DNA of 12,231 nt from Deltaproteobacteria bacterium (GCA_029932035.1 JAOZQV010000071.1:1-12231), one strand, 5' to 3'; shown: positions 1-7,272, numbered from the stretch's first letter. Numbers and translations are program-made. The notes: generated from the sequence alone by a model not told the origin.

Positions 1-335
1 CTGTAAAATTCACTGTATTCCTTGGTGTTGCCTCCGGTGCAGAAGGAGTAGGGGCCTGTGGCCGTAAAAACGGCCGCCACAACGCTCCTGTCAAGTGAGG
101 CGTTTTCAAAACCGGCGATAACACCTTTTACCATCTCTGTCGTGTAAGAGTTGTACTGCTTCGGGTTGTTCAAGCGAATCCACGACACGTAGAGACCGTC
201 CACCACATTCCCTTTAGGGTCTGTAAGGGGTCTCTTTTCGTAGACTACACAGGGGGCCTCTGTTCCCCAGTGGACGTCAGTGTGTAAAGCATGATCTTTT
301 ATTTCATTGTCTCTCGGCATCCATTCTAAAGCCAT
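1..335 (-). CDS. bamA: 6-oxocyclohex-1-ene-1-carbonyl-CoA hydrolase, N-terminal part (window edge)
   Basis: Only the first 111 codons are present; the gene runs off the left edge of the window. The translation starts MALEWMPRDNEIKDHALH and contains VDGLYVSWIRLNNPKQYNSY (about residues 47-66) and an FCTGGNTKEY motif near residues 98-107, which is the CoA/oxyanion-hole region of this crotonase-superfamily enzyme. These stretches are typical of BamA/Oah, the ring-opening hydrolase of anaerobic benzoyl-CoA degradation, which adds water to 6-oxocyclohex-1-ene-1-carbonyl-CoA and cleaves the ring to 3-hydroxypimelyl-CoA in the cytoplasm. An AAGGAG ribosome binding site lies a few bases before the ATG. 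bamQ ends 51 bases upstream on the same strand, so the two are very probably cotranscribed. Family identification rests on recognised sequence, not on a database search. Confidence 0.93.
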   Translation of the reverse strand, partial: MALEWMPRDNEIKDHALHTDVHWGTEAPCVVYEKRPLTDPKGNVVDGLYVSWIRLNNPKQYNSYTTEMVKGVIAGFENASLDRSVVAAVFTATGPYSFCTGGNTKEYSEFY

Positions 336-386
336 AATGTATTCTCCTTATCATTAATCGAAAGTGATAAACACCCCCGCAATAGA

Positions 387-1487
387 TCAAAAATCCGGAA
401 TAAGAACCATGCGTTTTTCGGGAGAAGCGCTGTGCGCCTCTTCAAATGCCTCCACGATGGTGCTCATGGGGCGTGTTTGAACAAAAGGTTCTATGTCAAC
501 CCTCTTTGAGAGCACCATGTCCATAACCGCAGGGTAGTATTCGGGTAGACAAGCCCAGGTGCCTATCATTTCAGCGTCAAATGCCATAAGCCTGCTGATG
601 GAGTAGTTCACCTTTGCCAGGCCAAAGCCCACCACAATCAATTTTCCCGTAAAACCGAGAAGGGCCAGGGCCGTTTCCTGGCCCGGTTTTGAACCGGTTA
701 CCTCAAATATTTTCCAGCCATAGGAGGGAAGACCGTTCTGTTTCCTGATGGATTTGAACTCACCGGAAACATCTCTTGGGCTCTTGTCTCTGCTGTTGAT
801 AAAGAAGTCAGCGCCGTATGAGAGCATTTTCTTTAGTCGATCTTCAGCAATGTCAATGGCGATAACCGTGCCCGCGCCTAAAGCCTTGGCCTCCTGGACC
901 ATGTACTGGCCAACGCCCCCGACACCGATGACGATAACGTTATCCCCAGGTTCGAGCTGAGCGCGTTTTGCGGCCTGGTAGGGTGTTGTCGCTGCATCGG
1001 CCACAACGGAGAGGTGTTCCAAAGGGATATCCCCCCGGTTCTTGATTTCACAGAGATCGATACTGGGTACAGGGATATGACTTGAAAAACCTCCGTAGAT
1101 GCCCATGCTGTTCCCGGGCATTTTCTGGTTTAAACATCGATTTCCTCTCCCTGTCTTGCAGAGATAGCATTTTCGGCAGGGCATGACAGCCGGAATCAGG
1201 ACCTCCTTACCAATCCACTCCTCGTCCCCGGCTACCACAGTCCCGGAGATTTCGTGCCCTAATGTCAAAGGGGGTTTTGCGATAGTTGGAACGCCATCGT
1301 AGAAGTATCCCAGGTCCGTATGGCATATGCCGCAACCCGCAACCTCCACCAGGACTTCTCCGGCCTGCAATTCGGGAACGGGTATCTCCGTTTTCTCGAG
1401 TCTGCCCGGTGTCACCTCGCCGGATTCCCGGTCGCGCAAGGTGGGTTGAACCATCTGCCAAGTCTGTATTTTGTCTGGTATTGTCAT
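387..1487 (-). CDS. bamQ: 6-hydroxycyclohex-1-ene-1-carbonyl-CoA dehydrogenase
   Basis: This is a 366-residue zinc-dependent medium-chain alcohol dehydrogenase. Its start (MTIPDKIQTWQMVQP) and SMGIYGGFSSHIPVP stretch (about 127-141) are those of the Had/BamQ family, which oxidises 6-hydroxycyclohex-1-ene-1-carbonyl-CoA to the 6-oxo compound with NAD+, the step just before BamA. Visible features are the catalytic-zinc segment GCGICHTDL (Cys55) and GHE (His78); a structural-zinc cluster Cys104, Cys107, Cys110 and Cys118; and a nucleotide-binding GVGGVG at 188-193 followed by an acidic residue at the end of the second strand (AIDIAEDR). The length fits the family. A strong AAGGAGGAG site precedes the ATG. 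It lies between the SDR (28-base gap) and bamA on the same strand, consistent with one operon. Confidence 0.93.
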   Translation of the reverse strand: MTIPDKIQTWQMVQPTLRDRESGEVTPGRLEKTEIPVPELQAGEVLVEVAGCGICHTDLGYFYDGVPTIAKPPLTLGHEISGTVVAGDEEWIGKEVLIPAVMPCRKCYLCKTGRGNRCLNQKMPGNSMGIYGGFSSHIPVPSIDLCEIKNRGDIPLEHLSVVADAATTPYQAAKRAQLEPGDNVIVIGVGGVGQYMVQEAKALGAGTVIAIDIAEDRLKKMLSYGADFFINSRDKSPRDVSGEFKSIRKQNGLPSYGWKIFEVTGSKPGQETALALLGFTGKLIVVGFGLAKVNYSISRLMAFDAEMIGTWACLPEYYPAVMDMVLSKRVDIEPFVQTRPMSTIVEAFEEAHSASPEKRMVLIPDF

Positions 1488-1515
1488 TTTTCTCCTCCTT
1501 AATTAATCATTAATC

Positions 1516-2268
1516 CTAAATCATCCCGTAGCCCCCGTCCACACAGAGGAGTTGGCCGGTGATGTAGTTGCTCTCGTCGGAAGCCAAAAACGCAAAGGCG
1601 GGAGAGATGTCGTCCGGTTCAGCGAACCGTTTCAGGAGTATCCGGTTCATGTAAATATCTTTGAGCTTTTCATCGGTCCGGATCTTCTCTGTCATATCGG
1701 TGGCCACAATGCCTAAAGAGATGACATTGCAACAGACATTATAGCGGGCAAGCTCACGGGCAATGGATTTGGTCATGCTGAGGATGCCTCCCTTTGCCGC
1801 GCTGTAATTGATCTGGCCCACTGTGCCAACCAGGCCGGCCACCGACATGACATTTATGATCTTGCCGCTGTTCTGCTCCTTCATTCGAAGTCCAGCGGCC
1901 TGGGAGCAGAGAAATGCGCCTTTCAGGTGTATATCGACTACCTGATCCCACTGATCCTCAGTCATTTTGATCATTAATGCGGGACGGGTGAACCCGGCGT
2001 TATTGACTAAAATGTCGATTTTTCCAAAGGTTTCAACAGCAGCCCCGACCAGACCCTCTGCCTCTGTTTTCTGCGCCACGTCTGCCTTGAAGGCGATGGC
2101 CTCGCTTCCTAAGGATTGAATTTCATCAACGACTTCCTTAGCCGCTGTTTCATTGGAAGTGTAGTTGACAACGAGCTTTGCCCCTTCCTTTGCAAATCCG
2201 AGGGCAACGGCCCTCCCAACGCCCCTGCTGCTTCCAGTCACCAAAGCAATTTTGTTTCTTAGCCTCAT
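1516..2268 (-). CDS. Short-chain dehydrogenase/reductase, FabG-like, in benzoyl-CoA operon
   Basis: A 250-residue classical SDR. It shows the cofactor loop TGSSRGVG (11-18), NNAG (89-92), catalytic Ser142 in MSVAG, and the YSAAK motif with Tyr155 and Lys159; the C-terminus ITGQLLCVDGGY is typical. The absence of an acidic residue at the end of the second strand (VVNYTSNE) suggests NADP(H), as an inference. Two positions are unusual: the SDR active-site Asn, normally in an N-L-x-G context, is His114 (VDIHLKGAF), and the usual A-P-G after the catalytic region is S-L-G (residues 184-186). It is the first gene of the operon with bamQ and bamA. That suggests a role on a cyclic or linear hydroxyacyl-CoA, for example 2-hydroxycyclohexane-carboxyl-CoA (BadH-like) or 3-hydroxypimelyl-CoA, but the substrate cannot be read from the sequence. 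A GGAAAGG site precedes the ATG. Confidence 0.88.
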   Translation of the reverse strand: MRLRNKIALVTGSSRGVGRAVALGFAKEGAKLVVNYTSNETAAKEVVDEIQSLGSEAIAFKADVAQKTEAEGLVGAAVETFGKIDILVNNAGFTRPALMIKMTEDQWDQVVDIHLKGAFLCSQAAGLRMKEQNSGKIINVMSVAGLVGTVGQINYSAAKGGILSMTKSIARELARYNVCCNVISLGIVATDMTEKIRTDEKLKDIYMNRILLKRFAEPDDISPAFAFLASDESNYITGQLLCVDGGYGMI

Positions 2269-2415
2269 GAGTTCTACCTTTCCAAAAAAATTGTTTCCGG
2301 ATTATAGGATAATTCCCTAAAAAATCCTGGTTTGATTAATACCTCATATGGCCACCTGCAGTCCCAATTCCATTTCTTCAGGAGGCATGACACATGAAGT
2401 ATGGCTACAATATAG

Positions 2416-2426
2416 TCACAATGTGA
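2416..2426. promoter_or_regulatory. Candidate operator palindrome in divergent region
   Basis: TCACA-A-TGTGA is a perfect 11-base palindrome with one central base. It lies 6 bases downstream of the predicted minus-strand -10 element, so it would cover the start point of the SDR-bamQ-bamA transcript, a usual place for a repressor. The half-site order is the reverse of a CRP site (TGTGA-N6-TCACA). The binding protein is unknown; a TetR-type regulator is one guess, since a decayed one lies 4.5 kb away. An 11-base palindrome can occur by chance. Confidence 0.35.
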
Positions 2427-2431
2427 TTACA

Positions 2432-2460
2432 TCAATATGAGAAAAATTTTTCAATGTCAA
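2432..2460 (-). promoter_or_regulatory. Candidate promoter for SDR-bamQ-bamA
   Basis: Reading the minus strand, a consensus -35 TTGACA (2460-2455) is followed after exactly 17 bases by TATTGA (2437-2432). The -35 is perfect; the -10 is weak, matching mainly in its first three bases. Predicted start is near 2425, giving a leader of about 155 bases before the SDR ATG. Confidence 0.4.
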
Positions 2461-2577
2461 TAAAAATCCGCATCTTCTCAATAAATCCGGGGGGCAAATT
2501 CCAGATTGGTTATCAGTAGGCAGGTTTTTGTTCGCCCTGCGGGGTCGTGAAAGAATTTTTCATGGGTCTCAGCAGGG

Positions 2578-2606
2578 TTGCAAAAAAGGATCTATCGAGG
2601 TATTAA
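2578..2606 (+). promoter_or_regulatory. Candidate promoter for Ch1CoA dehydrogenase
   Basis: TTGCAA (2578-2583) and TATTAA (2601-2606) are separated by 17 bases, a good sigma70-type arrangement. Predicted start is near 2613, about 60 bases before the acyl-CoA dehydrogenase ATG. Together with the minus-strand promoter it makes this 400-base gap a divergent control region; I see no gene within it. Confidence 0.4.
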
Positions 2607-2671
2607 ACACCACAGGTAAACGCTGGCCGTAGCCCCTTTTACTGAAGTCATGATGATGGAGGGTAGAGTCA

Positions 2672-3820
2672 ATGATAGCGCTTGATGAAGAACAGAGAAT
2701 GATTTTGAACACCGTGAGACAGATCTCCCAGGAAGAAATCAAGCCGCGGGCCGCCGAGATTGATGAGACAGGGGAATTTCCGTGGGATACCGTAAAAATA
2801 TTTGCCGAAAATGGGATTTTGACGCCCCTTCTGCCTGAAAAATATGGAGGAATAGGTGCGGAATACTTGCTTTTCGCCATGATTTTAGAGGAGATTTCAA
2901 AGGTATGCGCTGCTTCAGCTCTGATCCTGATTGCCCAGGCCGATGGAATGCTACCCATTCTTTATATGGGGGATGAAGCGCTTAAAGAGAGATATCTGCC
3001 CCAATTAGCAGAGGGAAAGCTATCCGCCTTTGCCGCGACCGAACCTGGGGCCGGGTCTGACATCCTTTCCATGAGGACGCGTGCCGTCAAAAAAGATGGA
3101 TTTTATGTCCTGAATGGCCAAAAATGTTTTATTACCAATGGCTGTATTGCGGATATTTTGAGCGCATATGCCTATTCTGACCCTGATAAAAAGGCAAAAG
3201 GGATGACTGCTTTTGTTGTGGAGAAAGGGAGCAAAGGACTGGTCTATGGCAAGAATGAAAACAAGATGGGCATGAGGGGATCGATCAATTCCGAACTTTT
3301 TTTTGAAGATTTAAAAGTCCCCGTGGAAAATAGAATCGGGGAAGAAGGAGGTGGATTCAAAAATATGATGACCACGATGAACAGCAGCAGGGTCTTTTCC
3401 GCTTCCCAGGCGGTTGGTCTGGCCCAGGGCGCCATAGACGAAGCAGTTAACTATGCCACCCACAGAATACAATTCGGTGCGCCGATTTCCAAGCTTCAGG
3501 CTATTCAATTCATGATGGCGGATATGGTGGCCCAGACTGAAGCCGCCCGCCTCTTGACCTATCAGGCGGCCACATACCTTGACAAAAACAAAGAGAATCA
3601 GATACCTAAATTCTGCTCCATGGCCAAATTCATTGCCTCAGATGCTGCCATGAAGGTTACGACCGATGCCGTTCAGGTTATGGGTGGCTATGGTTATATG
3701 AAGGAATTTCCGGTAGAGAGGATGATGAGAGATGCCAAACTCACCCAGATCTATACGGGGACCAACCAAATAATGAGGTTGGTTGCGGGTCGTGAGATAT
3801 TTAAAGGAGGAGGCAATTGA
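2672..3820 (+). CDS. Acyl-CoA dehydrogenase, probably cyclohex-1-ene-1-carboxyl-CoA dehydrogenase
   Basis: A 382-residue FAD acyl-CoA dehydrogenase of normal length. It has the family signatures AFAATEPGAGSD (119-130), FITNG (153-157), RIQFGAPI (265-272), QVMGGYGYMKEFPVERMMRD (335-354) and a C-terminal IYTGTNQIMR. In ordinary family members the last motif reads YEGT, with Glu as the base that removes the alpha proton; here the position is Thr362. Residue 91 is Asp (IAQADGML). From recalled structural work on the Geobacter metallireducens enzyme, Ch1CoA dehydrogenase uses Asp91 as base at ring C3 and lacks the Glu, so it performs a 1,4-elimination giving cyclohexa-1,5-diene-1-carboxyl-CoA. Both features match, and the gene is divergent from bamQ/bamA. 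A GGAGGG site precedes the ATG. The electron acceptor is probably an electron-transfer flavoprotein (inference). Exact substrate and direction of flux are not proven. Confidence 0.85.
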   Translation: MIALDEEQRMILNTVRQISQEEIKPRAAEIDETGEFPWDTVKIFAENGILTPLLPEKYGGIGAEYLLFAMILEEISKVCAASALILIAQADGMLPILYMGDEALKERYLPQLAEGKLSAFAATEPGAGSDILSMRTRAVKKDGFYVLNGQKCFITNGCIADILSAYAYSDPDKKAKGMTAFVVEKGSKGLVYGKNENKMGMRGSINSELFFEDLKVPVENRIGEEGGGFKNMMTTMNSSRVFSASQAVGLAQGAIDEAVNYATHRIQFGAPISKLQAIQFMMADMVAQTEAARLLTYQAATYLDKNKENQIPKFCSMAKFIASDAAMKVTTDAVQVMGGYGYMKEFPVERMMRDAKLTQIYTGTNQIMRLVAGREIFKGGGN

Positions 3821-3889
3821 TAACAAGTCAGGATCTCAACCTGTCCTACCCCCTACGCCTTGCTGCCTACTGTTAAAATGGAGTCTATC

Positions 3890-5350
3890 ATGGGTCAGAT
3901 AACATATTACAGCACCAATGATAAATCGGAGCGCGTCAATTTTGAGACCGCCCTGATGAACGGTCTTGCCTCTAACTATGGTCTTTATATGGTCGCCAAA
4001 GAGGACATTCCCAGGCAGGAACCTGGGACGATTAAGGCTATGCAAGGCATGTCTTACGCGGAGATAGCCTTCGAGGTCCTTTGCCCGTTCTTGAAGGAGG
4101 AAATCACGGGGGCGGATTTAAAGGAAATGCTCGAAGACGCCTATGATGACGCGGCGATTCCCACGAAAGTGGGGCATGTTACTGGTAAAACCTATATCAT
4201 GTGGCTGACTCAGGGACCAACTTACTCTTTCAAGGATTATGCTGCCCGGTTTTTTGGAAGGACCCTCAATTATTTTCTCAAAAAATCAGGTTTGCGGAGG
4301 GTGGTGGCAGTTGCAACGAGCGGCGACACAGGGGGGGCCGTGGCCGATGCCCTTCATGGCCTGGAGCGGATTGACAATGTTGTATTTTTTCCAAAAGGAT
4401 CTGTTACCGAAAGACAGCGGAGACAGATGACAACCTTAGGTGGCAATGTCTATGCCTTTGAGGTAAATGGGGATTTTGACGTATGTCAGGCCCTGGCAAA
4501 ACGCCTTCTCGGGGATAAGGAGTTTGCAGGTGAGTTGTTCAACGACCCTGACCGGTTCACGTCTGCAAACTCCATCAGTGTGGGAAGGCTTCTTCCTCAG
4601 GCCGTTTACCCCTTTTTTGCCTATTCCCGCGTTGCCGAATATGACGAACCGATGATAGCCGGCGTGCCGTCCGGGAATTTTGGAGACATGATGGGGACTG
4701 TAATGGCGAGGGAGATGGGGCTTCCCATTGCGAAAATAATATGCGGCGTCAATGAGAACGATGAGTTCCCGGAATTCCTCAGAACAGAAGATTACCGGGT
4801 CAAACCATCCAAGAAATCCCCCTCTTCTGCCATGATCGTCTCAAACCCGAGCAATTTCGCAAGGCTTGTCGATCTTTACGGCGGGCATGTATACGATGAG
4901 CGGGATGATACCGGTAATGTCATCCGGGAAGGCGTGATGGATATCAGACCGGATATGGGAGCCATGAAAAGAGATTTTTACTCCATCAGTGTGAGCAATC
5001 CCGATCATTACGCGGCCATACGGGAGGTATATGAGCTATTCGGAATAGCCATCGAGCCTCATGGCGCCGTTGGCTGGCGGGCCCTGGATACCTATCTGCA
5101 CGGAAACCATGACCGCCTTGCGGTTATCTATGAGACCGCTGATCCGGGTAAGTTTCCCGATGATGTTGAGAAAGCTATCGGCGTGATTCCTGATATACCT
5201 GCGAGGATTGCGAAGCAGGCCAAACTGAAGGAAAGGATATACAGTATCGATACTGCGCCGAATGTCAAGGAAGATGGTTCAATCGTGCTGAGTGATTCGC
5301 AGTATCAAAAGGCAAAGGAGGTCATTAGAATGATCTTCAGCGGGTCTTGA
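3890..5350 (+). CDS. thrC: Threonine synthase
   Basis: A PLP-dependent enzyme that converts O-phosphohomoserine to threonine, the last step of threonine synthesis in the cytoplasm. The start MGQITYYSTNDKSERVNF is characteristic of the long (E. coli/fungal-type) threonine synthases. The PLP lysine lies in GPTYSFKDYAARF (Lys115 from this start), phosphate is bound by ATSGDTGGAVADA, and VPSGNFGDMMG and SNPSNFARLVDLYGG are family blocks. I chose the ATG at 3890 because TGGAG lies about 6 bases upstream; upstream in-frame starts at 3860 (TTG) and 3878 (ATG) have no good ribosome binding site. The length of 486 residues is usual. It follows the acyl-CoA dehydrogenase by 69 bases and may be cotranscribed, though the functions are unrelated. 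Confidence 0.93.
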   Translation: MGQITYYSTNDKSERVNFETALMNGLASNYGLYMVAKEDIPRQEPGTIKAMQGMSYAEIAFEVLCPFLKEEITGADLKEMLEDAYDDAAIPTKVGHVTGKTYIMWLTQGPTYSFKDYAARFFGRTLNYFLKKSGLRRVVAVATSGDTGGAVADALHGLERIDNVVFFPKGSVTERQRRQMTTLGGNVYAFEVNGDFDVCQALAKRLLGDKEFAGELFNDPDRFTSANSISVGRLLPQAVYPFFAYSRVAEYDEPMIAGVPSGNFGDMMGTVMAREMGLPIAKIICGVNENDEFPEFLRTEDYRVKPSKKSPSSAMIVSNPSNFARLVDLYGGHVYDERDDTGNVIREGVMDIRPDMGAMKRDFYSISVSNPDHYAAIREVYELFGIAIEPHGAVGWRALDTYLHGNHDRLAVIYETADPGKFPDDVEKAIGVIPDIPARIAKQAKLKERIYSIDTAPNVKEDGSIVLSDSQYQKAKEVIRMIFSGS

Positions 5351-5382
5351 AGCGTTTTTGTTGAAAACGCATTATAGACCCG
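5341..5382 (+). terminator. Two-tier hairpin overlapping the thrC stop codon
   Basis: An outer stem CGGGTCT (5341-5347) / AGACCCG (5376-5382) encloses an inner stem GCGTTTT (5352-5358) / AAAACGC (5364-5370) with a 5-base loop. The thrC TGA lies in the internal loop. There is no T-run after it, so it is not a classic intrinsic terminator; it may be a 3'-end stabiliser or processing site between thrC and the transporter. It is placed here as the nearest available type. Confidence 0.4.
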
Positions 5383-5394
5383 ACCCCGACCACA

Positions 5395-5420
5395 AAAATT
5401 GATCGCTTGCTCTCAATTTT
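5395..5420 (+). promoter_or_regulatory. Hairpin just before the MFS ribosome binding site
   Basis: AAAATTGA (5395-5402) and TCAATTTT (5413-5420) form a perfect 8-base stem with a 10-base loop. It ends about 5 bases before AAAGGAGG, the ribosome binding site of the transporter. It could end or slow read-through from thrC, or influence translation of the transporter. The stem is A/T-rich and not very stable. Confidence 0.35.
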
Positions 5421-5435
5421 AGAAAGGAGGTCAGG

Positions 5436-6674
5436 ATGAAACAGAGCAAACTTCACTATGGCTGGATTGTCATTTTCATGGGGCTTTTGACCACCATCGC
5501 AGCCCACGGGTTCGGCCGCATGTCTTACACGATCATCCTTCCGGCCATGAAAGACGGGCTCCAGTTTAACTACACCCAGTTAGGGCTTTTGGGTACAGGC
5601 AATTTCATTGGCTATCTAACCATGGCAATTATCGGAGGATTTCTTGCCGCGCGATTCGGAACGCGCATCGTCATCACCTTTGCCCTGGTTGTTATGGGCA
5701 TCACCATGATCCTGACCGGTCTTGCCAATTCATTTGGCTTTATCTTTACTATGCGTCTTCTGACCGGGTTAGGAAACGGGGCATCCTACGTCCCGGCCAT
5801 GGCGCTGGGGTCAGCCTGGTTTGCTATGAAAAAAAGAGGCTTTGCCACCGGTATTGTCTCAGCCGGCATCGGAATCGGCACCCTTATTTCCGGTTTGGTA
5901 GTACCCCCTATACTTGCTTCCTTTGGTCAAAATGGCTGGCGCTTTTCCTGGTACATTCTGGGAGGCGCCGTACTGGTAATTTCCGGAATAGTTTATACGT
6001 TTGTGCTCAGCCGCCCGGAGGAAAAGGGATTGCAGCAGGTGGGCGCAGAAGAAACGAAAGCCAGTCCGGCTGCTTCTTTGGATACAAAAAAGGCTTCACC
6101 CCTTCAGTGGACCAGTGTGATTAAAATGGGATCGGTCTGGTACCTGGGCGTCGTCTATTTTTTCTATGGTTTCTCCTACATTATTTACATGGTGTTTTTT
6201 GCCGCCTATCTGGTTAAGGAAATGGGTTTTACCCAAGAAGCGGCCGGAGGGTTGTGGGCCTTGGTTGGAGGGTTGAGCATTTTTTGCGGCGTTATCTGGG
6301 GCAGCATATCCGACCGCCTCGGCCGCGGCAAAGGCGCAGCTCTGGCCTATCTGGTTCTCGGGCTTTCCTACGTTATCTATGCCTTGATAAAGGTAAAATT
6401 CGGCTTTTATCTGTCGGCAGGTTTATTCGGGCTGACAGCCTGGAGTATTCCGACGATTATGGCAGCAGCAGCCGGTGATTTTGTGGGGCCGCGTTTGGCA
6501 CCCGCCGGGCTCGGATTTATTACATTGTTTTTCGGCGTCGGTCAGGCCTTGGGGCCAGCCTTAGGAGGATATCTGGCAGATACCACCAATTCATTTACTC
6601 TACCATTTCTGGTGGCCGGAGGAATTTCATTTATGGGAATGATCTTATCTCTTTTTCTTAAAAAACCAACTTAG
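5436..6674 (+). CDS. MFS transporter, YbfB/YjiJ-like
   Basis: A 412-residue inner-membrane protein with about 12 hydrophobic segments in two halves joined by a polar loop near residues 193-225. The N-terminal GWIVIFMGLL and HGFGRMSYTIILPAM resemble the YbfB/YjiJ-type group of the major facilitator superfamily. MFS motif A is seen twice: GGFLAARFGTR (67-77) between TM2 and TM3, and GSISDRLGRGKG (289-300) in the second half. An AAAGGAGG site sits 8 bases before the ATG. The substrate is unknown. Since it is next to cyclic acyl-CoA metabolism genes, uptake of benzoate or a cyclohexane carboxylate is a reasonable guess but only from context. Family assignment is fairly sure, subfamily less so. 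Confidence 0.85.
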   Translation: MKQSKLHYGWIVIFMGLLTTIAAHGFGRMSYTIILPAMKDGLQFNYTQLGLLGTGNFIGYLTMAIIGGFLAARFGTRIVITFALVVMGITMILTGLANSFGFIFTMRLLTGLGNGASYVPAMALGSAWFAMKKRGFATGIVSAGIGIGTLISGLVVPPILASFGQNGWRFSWYILGGAVLVISGIVYTFVLSRPEEKGLQQVGAEETKASPAASLDTKKASPLQWTSVIKMGSVWYLGVVYFFYGFSYIIYMVFFAAYLVKEMGFTQEAAGGLWALVGGLSIFCGVIWGSISDRLGRGKGAALAYLVLGLSYVIYALIKVKFGFYLSAGLFGLTAWSIPTIMAAAAGDFVGPRLAPAGLGFITLFFGVGQALGPALGGYLADTTNSFTLPFLVAGGISFMGMILSLFLKKPT

Positions 6675-6858
6675 CGCCTATCAACCCTCGAAGGGCCGAT
6701 CTCCTCTTCGCTGAAGTCCTGCGGTCGAAACCAGGGAAACGCGTTTGCACGAAAGGAGTTGTCTTGAGACCCACGGTTGGTCTTTAAAGGAGGGCAGGGA
6801 GTCTGCCCAGGTGGGATCATCTGGCATCCATTGAAAGGATGCTTGATGGAAGATTTTT
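6675..6858. other. Gene-free stretch with two small hairpins
   Basis: Between the transporter stop and the TetR remnant I see no supported gene. Two hairpins are present: GGGCAG (6792-6797) / CTGCCC (6803-6808), and GCATCC (6824-6829) / GGATGC (6837-6842). Neither is followed by a T-run, so they are not standard terminators. They could protect the 3' end of the transporter message. Overlapping minus-strand frames of 63 and 66 codons exist here but carry no recognisable domain. Confidence 0.4.
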
Positions 6859-7272
6859 TCAACCATGTTTTTCCATTTCATCGATCAGTGCCGACAACTC
6901 CGTACATTTAGCCCTTAACCTCTGATAGCCTTGTTTTTTTGAACCCGTTTTTTCTTTTCCTCCCTGTAGTGATTCTGGCACATCCGGTATTCCTTCCATA
7001 TCGCCTCTGAGATAACCTCTCTCAAGCAGGTTTACAGAATAATCTGCGATTTGTTCAGGGGTATAAGAATCGGGTCCGGGTTTGTACTACTTATATACTC
7101 AGTTACACATTCCTATTAAGGCAAAGGCCTGCAGTTTTGGATCTGCATTTCTGAAAAGCCCCTGTGATATCCCCTCCCCAATGATTTCCCTATCCGGTCT
7201 ATTCATGGCTTTTTCCGGTTTGAGTTGAACTGGTAGAGGGTTTCCCCGGTCTTTATAAAAGATTATAAAATC
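6859..7272 (-). pseudogene. TetR-family regulator remnant, C-terminal half with two stops
   Basis: Read on the minus strand in one frame, the segment gives GISQGLFRNADPKLQAFALI and then GMCN-stop-VYK-stop-YKPGPDSYTPEQIADYSVNL, ending with a polar, probably coiled-coil tail and a stop at 6859-6861. This is the ligand-binding C-terminal half of a TetR-type repressor. Family members usually have GMCNWVYKWY here, so the TGA (7101-7099) and TAG (7089-7087) both fall at tryptophan (TGG) positions and are single-base nonsense changes. No N-terminal helix-turn-helix is readable upstream, where stops interrupt every trace. It is therefore truncated and dead as a DNA-binding protein. It may once have controlled the aromatic or cyclohexane genes to its left; that is inference. 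Confidence 0.75.

Noticed and set aside
3860..3889. Upstream starts of thrC (TTG 3860, ATG 3878)
   Set aside because: Neither has a ribosome binding site, and the extra residues are not part of the family's usual N-terminus; ATG 3890 has TGGAG at good spacing.
6681..6881. A 66-codon minus-strand frame overlapping the end of the TetR remnant
   Set aside because: It overlaps the TetR frame in another register and shows no domain; most likely a chance frame.
7087..7101. In-frame TGA and TAG as selenocysteine or pyrrolysine codons in the TetR remnant
   Set aside because: Both fall where the family has Trp, two different stop codons are involved, no SECIS-like hairpin stands out, and the N-terminal half is missing anyway, so decay is simpler.
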